Shown here: positions 1 through 39,689 of the stretch, in pieces
Layout: every line of letters starts with the position of its first letter
How positions within the stretch are numbered: the stretch's first letter is position 1
Assembly: GCA_023974075.1 (NCBI GenBank)
Contig: CM043800.1
Coordinates: 11,802,894-11,866,893 of the forward strand
From: Chaenocephalus aceratus
Lineage: Eukaryota > Chordata > Actinopteri > Perciformes > Channichthyidae
DNA: 64,000 bases
Direction: 5' to 3'
Position numbers and translations under genes: made by a program
The notes under the pieces: model-generated
What the model was told of the DNA's origin: nothing
The model's database searches: none
Seen by the model: only the letters and a program-made list of their open reading frames with translations

Positions 1-2400
1 GCCCTCCAAAAAGTGCATGGTTGCAACTTAGAGAGTTAAGCATTTTATATCAGTGGGTCCTCATGGTGCAACACGGAAGGCAGACAGAATTGCTTAGACA
101 CAGGTGTCACATGAACTTTAAATGTTCTGGAAAGTTCCTTATACAGCTTTAGCCTTTTTGATCTCATGAAGTCCCTAAGTGACACACACTGAAACAGTCT
201 GGTGGGTTATGGTCCTTGTCATTTGCTTTTGTGTTCCCATAACAACATGTCCAAGATGTCCATGTGCCAGGCTAACACATCACATGTGACAGAAACTAGC
301 TACATTTGGAAAGATTTTTTGTTGCTAAAGTTAACATTCAAGCCATTTAAGAATAAAAATGCTTACATGACATGTCATTTGTTAAACATTAAGCTGTCTT
401 GGGCTCTTTTCTGATTCTGATTACATATAACCTGTTGTAGAAACATTTATTGATGAAATTGATATGAAACAAATGCCATAAATATTGCTGTGACACTGAT
501 GTCACATCGGGACATTAACCCTAAACATTCACAGTAAACCCAGAGTGACATATATGCACAATTACAAATATGATTATGATCTGCTCAGTTAATTTAGCTG
601 ATTCAATTATATTTAGTTAACATATTCTTTATTATTCAATTCAAAGTATGTTCAAACAAATGTAAACCAAAAAAATCATCCTCATTAATGAAGTTATAAA
701 TAAGTTACTTTACCATTAAAGCCCAATGTGACATATATGTCACATTTCAGATATTTGACACTAGGGGGGGTTACTTATCAGAAATGTGTTCTAGGTGGTC
801 TATTTAGTCTAAATGACGTTCCCCTTAATTTCCCAAAAGTAGAAATGGGTCCGGGTTCTTATGGGTTAAACGTATAGGCTTAAATCATGGTTTAAAGGCA
901 TAATATAACTACTGTATTATATGTATTCAACGTGTGCCCGCTGGATTTACGTTTCTGTGGTTGACCGTTACTGTGACATATCAGTATAGCCACGGAAGAT
1001 AGTTTGTGTGTTTCATTCCCATGCATAAAGGTTATTTTCATGTATGTAATTGTTTTTTCCTGCACAGTGTAGAGTCTTGTTGTGATGAGAGGGATACAGG
1101 TATTTCATAACAAAAACGTGCTTCCTGGAGAATAGGTAGGCTACAGCATTGATATCACAATTTAATCGGAGCTGATCACAACCTGTCATGAGTGATCCAG
1201 TCATCTCGATGAGCGTTCGGGCTGGTGAATAAACGACTTGTGTTTTACTTTTAGGCTGTCTGAAGGTATGGACAGCTATCAAAGCTACTATACATCACAT
1301 TAAGAACGATGTACAAATGAAAGTCGGACACACATATAATTTCAATGATTTATTCAAGTTTGCAATATTTTGAACAGGCATCCACACAGTCACCTACTTT
1401 GTAATGTTCGATACCTCCCTGTAAGCGTCACGATATCCACCTCTCACCCACACCTCACATACGAGTACTGAATGTGCATCAAAGTGATCTTAGGAAGGCA
1501 GATATAGCAAAGATGAACGTAAACGACAAACGAGGCGATCGACATGGTAAATCAACAATGGGTCCTCAATGTACACGCCCCGGATTCCTATGACGAAAAT
1601 AATAGAATTTCGCCAGCTGTCATGACTCACGTTATACTGCAACAACCGGTACTTGGACTCGCAAAAAAACTAGCACTTACGTATATTCTGGTGTCTGTGG
1701 TTATTTAAACATTCCCTGATAAACGTTATTCAGCGTCAATAAATTAGTGCTAATCCCAGTGTGCTCAGTGTACAACATCACATGTCATTTCACCTTCGAT
1801 TCACGGTTTGAAGATGTAGAATTTCGCCACATGCTAATGCTAACCGGAAATGAAGAATTTTCAGAATAAAAGTATTAAGTTAATAGTGTGAACTTCCGGT
1901 TTTTTCAGAATAAAACTGATTTAAATTAGTGTATTTAATTCAAAATTACGCCATATCAACATTGATTTTAATTTCTAACAGTATGTATGTACATCACTAT
2001 GTATGTAGTATGTACTGTATAATGTACACATGTAGATTGTAGAAAATACATGGTGCACAGACAGTACAGTACACTATGACTGTTACAGTCACTACAGTGT
2101 AGCCTACTGTATAGTAGGTGTGTAACAGTGTAATGCGTATAGTCTACTCTACACTCTACCTTTCAGCAACGTTTAGGGATTTAGGCTCAGTCAGCTCAGG
2201 GACTGTTTGGTTACTTTAGTTTGGTAAATGAAATACATGTTTGAACTTTGTAGTAGTTCACTGTAGTTGCTGTCATAAGTCATTTGTAGACTAAGTGGCA
2301 CATTTGTACTTTGTAGAGAAATGTAGACACAAGTGGAAGGGAGCACAATAAACCTGATGAGTTTGAATTGAGTTGATTATGAGTTAATTTTCAATTGATA
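1..2400. other. AT-rich non-coding flank, no gene recognised
   Basis: No exon-like reading frame with flanking splice signals and no recognisable protein was found on either strand. The stretch is AT-rich. It contains short low-complexity patches, for example GTATGTATGTAC-type sequence near 1980-2160, and repeated TGACATATATGTCACA-like words near 545-745. Short open frames here look like chance. Confidence 0.5.
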
Positions 2401-2454
2401 AATTAGCTCACAATAAGTTCACTTTAGTTACTCACACAACTTGACACAAGCCAT

Positions 2455-2490
2455 GGTTCAGGTCCGGACTTATAAGTCCGGACCTGAACC
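2455..2490. repeat. perfect 36-bp palindrome
   Basis: The left arm GGTTCAGGTCCGGACTTA is followed directly by its exact reverse complement, with no spacer. The motif GTCCGGACCTGAACCTGAA recurs just downstream (about 2509-2527). It could form a cruciform, or be the remnant of a transposon end. No flanking duplication was recognised. Confidence 0.85.
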
Positions 2491-2819
2491 TGAACCTCTG
2501 GACTTGAGTCCGGACCTGAACCTGAATGTGAGTCCAGGTACGCAGCACTATATACAAGTGAAGATTGGGGGACGATTGGACCGTGTCGATTGGACTTACA
2601 GCCACATTGTGTTTTCATGGCGAGTGGTCTGTCGCCATGGCAACGGCATTTGATGACACCTTATACTACGCTTAGATGCGTTGATGGTTGCATCGTTACC
2701 AAACCTGTGAAGTTCTGGGCTGTTTGGAGTATTGTGAAGTATAGTATGAAGAAATCTCAAACTGTCCCGTAGACTGTTAGCACACTGCTATCTGAAGTCT
2801 GCTGCTCTGAGCATTGTCA

Positions 2820-3830
2820 GTTGGAGCGATGACATCATCTTGTTCCATTGCACAGGTGTTTCTATTTGAGCTAACGAGCTCTGTAGAGTTCACAGGTTTC
2901 CATGTTCTGAATGAGAGCTACACCTCTTACATGTGAACGTTTTGTGGAAGACCGTAACAGATATCTGTGAAATTTCAAAACGTGAAGCATGTCAAGGAAG
3001 TTGAGTATCTGAAGTGTAATTTGTGTAGTTTCGGGTTAATAATGTGGCCTTTTTGGCAGTTTAACTAAAGGTGTGCGGCTACTACCGTGAGGAAATATCT
3101 GCCTGAAATTACCAATGGGCTTCAATGGAGGAATGTTTGAACGTTTTTGTCACTTCATGCCCTCAAGAGGCATTTTGTTGAATTATATTTGCTTAATTAT
3201 TTGTCATTTTTCAAGCTACGAGATGTTTTCCTACGTTATCATGCAACAATTATGTCCCAGGAAATGTAGGGTTTGGGAATTAAGGCAGTTTTAAAAATAT
3301 ATATGAAGGCACATTCAAGATTTCTTACCCTCTAGCTGTGACATCACACACTCTAGTTAATGTTTAAAATGTGAATAAACCTCTAAAACAAAGTCTGAAC
3401 AAATGTTAATATCTCTAAAAGTAAGAATCAGATTTAAAAGTTTTTTTTTACACGAATAATGTCCGAAAGATTTGTAACATTTTAAAGTTGAATGAGGTTT
3501 CTGAGTGAAAGTATGAATGAACAGTTAGCAGTTGAAGTCGCATGAAGATTTGTTGAAGTCTGAAGATTTCCTCCATTGACTTCATGTTAAAAATGTGATG
3601 TATTATGGGATGTATCTCTGGAATTCTAAAAGTTATGAATGAGAAAAGTAATAGCCATCGATTCCCGACCGAGCTGAACGTTTTGATGTTTGAACGGAGT
3701 TTCTGCGATGTTCAATGCGGGAGAAGAAGAGGGCCAAAATACCGGCGGAATATAATAAAAAAATGTGTCCGAAGAAGAACAGTGAGTTGGAATGCTGTAA
3801 ACAGCATTCCCACTAAATTAATTGAATTAT
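2820..3830 (+). repeat. unnamed ~1-kb interspersed repeat, copy 1
   Basis: This segment shares many collinear blocks with 52250-53130 in the same orientation. Examples are TTGAACGTTTTTGTCACTTC, CCCTCAAGAGGCATTTTGTT, GTGAAGCATGTCAAGGA, and an AGCTGTGACATCAC block near the end of each. The copies are diverged but clearly homologous. No terminal repeats, poly-A tail or coding capacity were recognised, so the class is unknown. Confidence 0.65.
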
Positions 3831-4187
3831 GAATAAACAGTGAGGGGTATGAATACACTAGATATGAACAGTGTGTATGAATATGCTAAGATATATAAAG
3901 TATGAAAACGGTAAGCAGTGCAAGTATAGTGTAAAATATATAGATATTAATTTCATGATGATAAACATTGTGGAACAATGATGAAAAATGTGAATGCAAG
4001 TGGCGACGTAATACTGACACGAAACAACAACAAACTTTTGCCGAGCCAATTGGAAAGTTTCATCACCAGCACGTGGTAAAAACCACAAATGAGCACTCAG
4101 CTCGAGATACCAGCGAGTCGTTTCCCATTAAGCATTTTGCTACCGCAGCCCGTGGAGAGAAACTGCGCCGCCTCACCACGCCTCGGC

Positions 4188-4742
4188 CCGATTCTCAATC
4201 GCGAGGATGCTGGCTTGGTAGTCGCGTACTTCCAAGTCACTTCCTTCAGAAACGAAGCAAGTATACTTCCAAGCCACGGCTACGGAAAACGAAGAAGAAT
4301 GGAACAGGTGTGCCATTCTCTCTAACGGTTTCAACATAAACTGTACCAAAAATAAATACCTCACGATGTCTATCTAATTATGAACTTGCTTTACTTTCAC
4401 GGAACACATTTTTTGTGATAACAAACACATGTAACAAAGTAACATATTTACCAACACATGTTCTACGCCACTACATACTTACATTTAAATGTGTGCTGCT
4501 GCGTCGGTTCAGCCATTCTCCGCAAGGGTTTTTGAAATTGGTCCGTGCGCAAAGCATTGTGGGGATTTTAAGGACACGAAGTCTACCCATGTGCAGCCTC
4601 GAAATTTCCCCCAAACCAAGGACGCGGCCTCGGTGGAATTCCAAGTATGCTGGAGATTGGAACAGTCCTTCGGCGGCACTCGATGACGTAGCATCCTTGA
4701 AATATTGGCTTGGAAGCCAAAATACTCGCGATTGAGAAACGG
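4188..4742. mobile_element. inverted-repeat element, probable non-autonomous DNA transposon
   Basis: CCGATTCTCAATCGCGAG at 4188-4205 is matched in inverted orientation by CTCGCGATTGAGAAACGG at 4725-4742. The similarity extends inward through a GGCTTGG-containing block. The true ends and target duplication were not resolved, so the limits are approximate. The interior is GC-rich and shows no protein. Confidence 0.45.
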
Positions 4743-5613
4743 CCTGAGCTGTCCGACTTCAGGGGAGCTTTTTGAGACCTCCCCCGGCTGCGATTGGCTA
4801 TTCTCGTCTACTTTCGAGGCGAGCCGCAGCTCGTCTGAAACAAGCCTAATGTTTCGTTTCCATAAGTGGGTGTGTCTCCAGCGCCTCCTTGCTTCTGATT
4901 GGCTAGTGTGCCCTATGCTTGCGCTGTACTCTTCAAAATAAAGGTTCTACGTCTTTGCCTTTACAGAGTGGGTCCTTCTCACTTCGGTTAAATGGATTCC
5001 TTGCGTCCCTCACTTGCGTCGTTTCCCTGCGACTAGTCCCTCCCACCAGGGAAGCATGGAGAGACGCAAGGAAACCATGAGAAGCAGGGAAATGAGTTTT
5101 AAGAGCAATGGGACGTCCTTTCCTCCGGAGCGTCACGTGAAGCGACGTCCGTTTGTGATGACGCCGCAGATGATCGTCTGACAGCAGCTCTGTCCCCGTT
5201 ATTTTCACAAACACCCCCGTCTACACATTTACTGAAGAGAGAAGAAAAATATGTATCTATCAAAACCCAGTTAGATTAACATTCATTGGATTGCACACTT
5301 TGTTTTTAATTGGATATGTAGCAAATTAACATTTTAAATAGCACTTAATGACTGACTGAATGGAAATGACAATAAATAAAAATGTAAAACGAAAAAAGCG
5401 ATCATTAAAATGTTTCCAAAAAATGAATAAAATGATTTTTGACCATTTTGTTGTTGAGATATATCACATATTTGTAACTAAATCATACATTAATTGAAAC
5501 AAAACACGGTATAAACTGAGGAGTGACTCCCGTGAGGTTCATGTGTTTTCTTCACTCCGCTGGGAAACTGCTCTCATGTCAAGAAGCATCAGATCAGTGC
5601 ATGCACTGCATCG

Positions 5614-5690
5614 TCCAATCAGTGAGCGAGGCCAATCAGTCCAATCCAATCAGTCCAATCCAATCAGTCCAGTCCAATCAGTGAGGGGCG
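5614..5690 (+). repeat. short direct repeats of CCAATCAGT
   Basis: Five copies of CCAATCAGT lie within about 75 bp. The motif contains the CCAAT box, so the cluster could bind NF-Y. The flanks are GC-rich, unlike the AT-rich surroundings. It may be promoter DNA or a transposon interior. Confidence 0.6.
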
Positions 5691-5794
5691 GCGGGGCGAG
5701 TGTCTGAGGATTTCATCGAAGGATGGTCTGGTGGTTCCTCGATTATAGCTCCTCCATTATCGTTCCTCGCTCCTCCAGCAAAAATAAGGCCATT

Positions 5795-5850
5795 GGGACG
5801 CTACTCAAGATGGCGCAGACAAATCAACTTCCGGTGAGACCGAGACCGAG
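5795..5850 (+). promoter_or_regulatory. candidate TSS-proximal segment with YY1/ETS-like motifs
   Basis: CAAGATGGCG (YY1-like, also an ATG in good context) and ACTTCCGGTGAGA (ETS-like core overlapping a 5' splice-like GTGAGA) follow the CCAAT cluster by about 150 bp. Together they look like a TATA-less housekeeping promoter with a tiny first coding exon (ATG to CCG, then GTGAGA). No downstream coding exon was recognised before the end of ttk, so this could equally be promoter sequence carried by a transposon. Confidence 0.25.
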
Positions 5851-5859
5851 GAGCGAGGA

Positions 5860-6720
5860 AATGAAAAATAAGAGAAGTGAGAAAGGGCCAGTGTAAAAAT
5901 TATAAGCTTCTGCTATCTTTGATGAGCGATAACATTATTTTTGGCCATACGTTTTTCATAAGACTGATGAAGTTGGAATCAGTTGTAGTTACAACTATCC
6001 CAAATACTATGAAATACCTGTACTGTGTAGCCTACTTCTTGATACTCTCCTGTCAACAACAATGCCTGTCTTGCTGCTATATGTGACGAGCAATACAAAT
6101 ACTTTTAAGTTCTTAAGAAGGACTGATAATTTTGGACTCGGTAGTTACACTAATAGCGCACAGACTATAAAATACTTTTATTTTGTACTTTCAAAGAAAT
6201 CCTCTGTCAAATTGTCCACCCTGAATACCCCATGCAGATGCTCCTGTTGTCTGTCAAACACAAGCAGAAACATTACTTTCCAAAAATGGAAAGTTATCTT
6301 GGTCCCGCTCCCCACGTGAAAAACAGGGTAAGTTTAGTGCTGCTAATGTAATGAAAATGGCTCCAGGCCCCAACAAGATACGCTGTCAGCCATGTCTAAG
6401 ACCTGAAGTCAGCATTGAGCTCTTCATAACACCATCAATAGAGGATTGATAGACAATATACTTGAGATTGTGAATTTAAAGGTGAGGTGCATGCATGGGA
6501 CAGTTAGGTGGGAACCACTTACAATCCCACATTGGGTTGTTGATTTTAACAGGAGCGCAGAAATCAAAAAAGGGAGGAAACGGCATGCCTTTGGAATGCT
6601 GACACTGGAAGGGAAATATTTCCATATTCATCCTTAAAAATGTTACGTCAATCAGTGAGATTTTATGGTGATTGTATATATTTTACAATGGTCACATAAG
6701 AATTATGGATGTATAATGCT
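5860..6720. other. non-coding stretch downstream of ttk, nothing recognised
   Basis: The reading frames here are short and match no family I recognise. A block around 6480-6637 reads as a modest open frame (begins MIDNILEIVNLK) after a TTTTAACAG acceptor-like site. It lacks a convincing partner exon. Confidence 0.4.
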
Positions 6721-6724
6721 GTGT

Positions 6725-6730
6725 TTTATT
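6725..6730 (-). terminator. candidate ttk polyadenylation signal
   Basis: AATAAA on the minus strand lies about 200 nt past the ttk stop codon. It is the first canonical hexamer noticed downstream on that strand. Confidence 0.5.
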
Positions 6731-6930
6731 TAAATGGGTATTTAGATAGTCAACTAAGATTCAACAGAAATGCTGCCCGAGTAAGAAGCTATACAGAAAT
6801 ATGCGTTACAAATATAAATGTGTTATTTCTACATGTTAAAGAATATACTGTTTCTGTACTGAAGTGTTCAAGAGAAGTACAACAAAAGAAAATAAAGTAA
6901 CTTCTATCCACATCACATATTCAAGGATAG

Positions 6931-35720
<28,790 letters not shown>

Positions 35721-36210
35721 CTGAACATGAGAGGTAGATCCATAACATTAGCCCATATGCGATAGACACCAAACGCCGTTGGAAAGAATAATGATTTAAT
35801 GATGTTATACTTTGAATGACGATGTGCCAAAGTGATACACATGGCTATAGAAATTATTTTTGAACAAATAACGTTAACAAATGCAATTGTTATGTTAACA
35901 CAATGACATACCTACTGTTTCGTGCATCTCTTTATTAGCTTTCTTATATATACCCATGTAAGTGTGCTTGAAAGCAAGAAGTAGTAATACAATTGTATAT
36001 TGAAAAAAGATTATTGGACACTGTATTTCCAGTAGAAAAATAATACGCTCTTTCGTTTTTTTCAAGAGAGTTAGCTCAGGTAGCTAGCATGCTAACATGT
36101 TGTTAACGATCGCCGGGTTTAGCAACTAGGTTCTGCTATGGGACACAAAGTTACACACATACATTTGCATAATTGTTAATGGTAAATACATATATTTCAA
36201 AGCGTCTTAC

Positions 36211-36320
36211 CGTGTTTATGCTGTCAATAGTCACGTTTCACTTAGAGCAAAATAAAAACCTCGCCTTCAACTGCCAGTTTTCAAATTCACCGCTTCCGTC
36301 CTAGCTGGGTGATGATTGGC
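36211..36320 (-). promoter_or_regulatory. ttk: ttk 5' UTR exon and core promoter
   Basis: A donor (AAACACG|gtaaga, minus strand) at 36210 closes a non-coding first exon running to about 36290. Just upstream, the minus strand carries AGCCAATCATC (CCAAT box, about 36310-36320). No TATA box was seen. The transcription start is inferred, not read. Confidence 0.55.
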
Positions 36321-36355
36321 TAGTTCGTTGTGATCGTGGTGACGCAGCGCTTACG

Positions 36356-36530
36356 ATCTTCTTCTTCTTTGGTGTTTATTAGCGGTTGGCAAACCAACTT
36401 GTACCGCCACCAACTGGACTGGAGTGTGGACAAGAGACTGCAGAAAACAATAAACAAAAGAAATCAAATCAAAGAACCAAAACTCTAGATTATTTTAAAG
36501 GTATACATTTCTCTTAGAAACGAAATAATC

Positions 36531-36605
<75 letters not shown>

Positions 36606-36880
36606 TCCTTAACAGCCCTGATAGCGAAAAGTCATGGTATTTTTGCTTTCTTCAGTGTCTGGAAAAGTACTATTTTCCTGCAATGCAGTAAAACATGTTC
36701 AACAGTTTCTGGCTGGCTACAGACAGTGTATACACTTTCCTATTATCATCCGATAAATGACATTTTCCTCCCTTCTTTAAACCCCACCTTCCTTCCATCC
36801 CCCACATACCTTTGAATTTCCACCTGTTCATTACCCTCCACACCAACATGAGCAGGAACCCAGATGAAACGAGTTGCTAT
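36356..36880 (-). mobile_element. I/Nimb-type LINE 3' end with RNase H fragment
   Basis: On the minus strand a frame reads FIWVPAHVGVEGNEQVEIQ, the RNase H motif typical of I-clade LINEs. Downstream is the 3' end CCAGTTGGTGGCGGTACAAG, TTGGTTTGCCAACCGCTAAT and a GAAGAAGAAG tail at about 36358-36370. A (GTTA)n run interrupts it at 36533-36604. It lies about 70 bp upstream of the ttk first exon. Confidence 0.75.
36533..36604. repeat. (AGTT)18 microsatellite
   Basis: Eighteen perfect AGTT units lie inside the LINE fragment upstream of ttk. Confidence 0.97.
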
Positions 36881-36899
36881 GCCTTTGATTTGTTCAGAT

Positions 36900-37405
36900 G
36901 CGCTTATTGTTTTTAAAAATCTTCTATTCTATTTTACAAGTTTATATCTTACTTATTTCTACATTTACCTGAACATTGGGTCACTTGCACCATTCTCTTG
37001 CACTATTTTATTTCTCTGTATTTCTGTTTGCACTATTATGTCCTTTTGTGTTATTTTTTTCCATAATAATATGATAGTAAATTTGCCATAAATTATATAA
37101 AGTAATATACTCGGCTGGGTGACATGCTGTTTGATACTCATGGTACCTGTCACTGTAAATACAGTTTTGTAAACTGTACCCTGTAATTTATGTTGTATGT
37201 CGTCCTTATTGTTGTCCTTTATTGTTACATGTGAAAAAGAGATATTTTGATCTCAAGGGGCTTTCACCTGATTAAATAAAGGCTACAAACAAACAAACAA
37301 TATGTTGCAGTGTTGTAAGAGCCTTGAACTTAAGCTTTTCATTGCCATAACTGTGCCATTGTGCATGTAACAATAAAGCCTTTGAGTCTTGAATCTTGAA
37401 CCAAA
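36900..37405 (+). mobile_element. two LINE-type 3' ends
   Basis: GAAAAAGAGATATTTTGATC, CTCAAGGGGCTTTCACCTGA and TTAAATAAAGGCTACAAACA (to about 37298) form a LINE 3' tail like that at 30330-30410. A second tail, GTAACAATAAAGCCTTTGAG plus TCTTGAATCTTGAA, follows at 37350-37400. Confidence 0.55.
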
Positions 37406-38920
37406 GCGAATCAGAAAAACTTTAATTTCAACTAATATGTTGATCTTTTTCTATTTTAACTGCTTTTTTAATATCTAATGGTAGGCCTATCTTAATAAGC
37501 TGGGACCAACATGTAACCTTTTTTAATAATATTCTTGAATGTGAGAAGAGTAATTCAGCAAAGCGTAAGGATTTCTGTCTTTAGATGTCGGTGGTATTTC
37601 TCCTGCCCCAACTTGAATGCATGTGCCACGTTCTCTTGCCACTAAATCCAAAAGCCACATCTTGTAATATCATACTAACCGCCACAAGCCAAGATTTAGC
37701 TAATGATCCACAATAAGATATTCCTCCATAATTATAAGCTTATGTACAGCATATATAATATATTTTAGTGATGCAATATCACCTCCCCACACCACACCAG
37801 CAAGACACCTCATGACATTTAACACTAACGTATCCATAATAGCAAATTAGGCTCTCAACATGTTAATGTCATGTTAATGTCAATTAATTATGTATTCTAC
37901 AAAAAGACCATTTAACTCCCATTTCGCCTTCTACATTTGACCTTTTTTCATTCTCCCTTTTGACTTTTTTTCATTCTCTTGTACAGCGCTTATTCCCCTC
38001 TTTCAACAAAGCCCTATCATCTTCAAACTGTGATCTTTCCATAAAACATAAACTAAAACTTAGAACACTTCCCTGGGGTATTTACATTTTGTGTAAAAAT
38101 GCTATTTAAACTTTTTCTCTCACACCTAAGTATAATTTGATCAGAACGGCCCTCTTACCACAGTATGTCATATCATTTTGTTATTGAAAAAACACTGCCT
38201 TTTTCTTGTCTAATCATACAGACACATTACTGGATCCAAAGTGAAATTATCTTTGAATCCACCATACCTCTTTTCTCCAAGAAGTCTATTAACTTTTCAT
38301 TAACCATCTGTCCCATCAATATACAGATGCGATGTCAAGGAATAGCTGTATTTATTGCTGAAAAAAGAATGATGGTGGTAAAGAAATATACCACTCAAGG
38401 TTGCTGTTTTTTTTAAAGGTTCCAAGTCTGTTGCTCTGTTGCTCTGATGCATCTTCCCAAATGCATGCTGTAGTCGATAGTTCAGGCCATTCATTTTATC
38501 TAAACATAAATGTGAATCACAGTACTCCAGTACTGTATACCTTATCTTAGTGGAAATGTAGGTACTTGTTGCTGACAATATTTTAACACAAATAGGCTTT
38601 CATGTACTTTTAGTAAGATTGTGATTGCGAGACTTTAAATAGAAACTGAGTTTGTTGTTTTTTCTTCAGGTTTTTTTTTTTTACAGTGGAATTACGACAT
38701 TTAGTTGAGTAAAAGCACGCCCACTATTGTAAATATCTTGGAATACGTAAACAATATTCGGACACAAATTAAAAGGTTTATAATTAGGGATTTCTCCATG
38801 TAATTAACCCAATCCATCCATGGCTCTGGAAATAGCGAGTATTGTTTTATCCTTAATTTCCCACAGTACCTGAACGCAGCACCAACACGCTGCACTTCCC
38901 TGTTCCTGTTCCTGCTCCTC
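37406..38920. other. intergenic region between ttk and ebag9
   Basis: AT-rich sequence with no recognised gene, RNA or transposon. The right end passes into the ebag9 promoter. Confidence 0.5.
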
Positions 38921-39079
38921 CCAGCTCAAAGATGGCAGCCATGGGACAGAGACGAGAGACGACACGAATTTAGGAGTTTTGTCCCTAAACCTCATTGAGG
39001 TGTACGGCTGTTACATGCGTGGTTTTAACATGACAGCGATATAATTATTCTCTGCCAATTGGTCGTTATACAAAGACAG
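38890..39079 (+). promoter_or_regulatory. ebag9: ebag9 promoter and 5' UTR exon
   Basis: The segment turns GC-rich, with tandem TTCCTGT/CCTGCTCCTCCC motifs and AAGATGGCAGCCATGG (YY1-like) near 38930. A non-coding exon ends at the donor AAAGACAG|gtaaag (39079). The transcription start is inferred near the YY1-like site. Confidence 0.55.
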
Positions 39080-39689
39080 GTAAAGGTTTCAGGGATATCA
39101 TGTTTTCCTGTGAGCTAAGCTAGCAAGCAACGATTAGCAAATAAATGAACTTGCCTCTTCTACCATACAAGAAGAAAGCAGCTGCTATGTACACGGTGTA
39201 TTGACATATTGCAAGGTGAGCATTTAGCACGATGCTAATACACGCAAAATGCTCATTTTAAGTCGTAATTCTGTTACGTTAATGTCGTATAAATATTGAC
39301 AGAACGTGTGTCTTACCTAACCTTTGTTGTATGGCGATTTATTGCGTATCAAACGACAGTTTAAATGTGTCAATGTAATGTAAATCATAAGTGTTATTAT
39401 TCTATTGTTATTATTGTAATACAATCTACTAAGTGTCCTTTTATTCACATGGCATTTAAATAAAGAGGTCACAGCTGCTCAGATTGTGAATAATGTCATT
39501 TGAATAATGTTGTTTTCTAAAGATTGATTCCTCTTCAACTATTCTTAATTGTATGCTACCCGTCATATGTAAAGGTCTACTGTTGCTCTCCATACATCCT
39601 GGTCCTTTGGAGCAAAACCAGTCATGTTCTTAAATGTTGATCTAAACGCTGATATTTTCTCTTCCCTTTTCCACCAGTTCAATTTCATC

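Noticed and set aside
6446..6637. Possible exon of an unknown gene after a TTTTAACAG acceptor
   Set aside because: There is no partner exon, family match or conserved motif, so it was not called as coding.
36533..36604. Telomere-like TTAG repeat
   Set aside because: The unit is AGTT/TTAG tetranucleotide, not TTAGGG. It is an ordinary microsatellite inside a LINE fragment.
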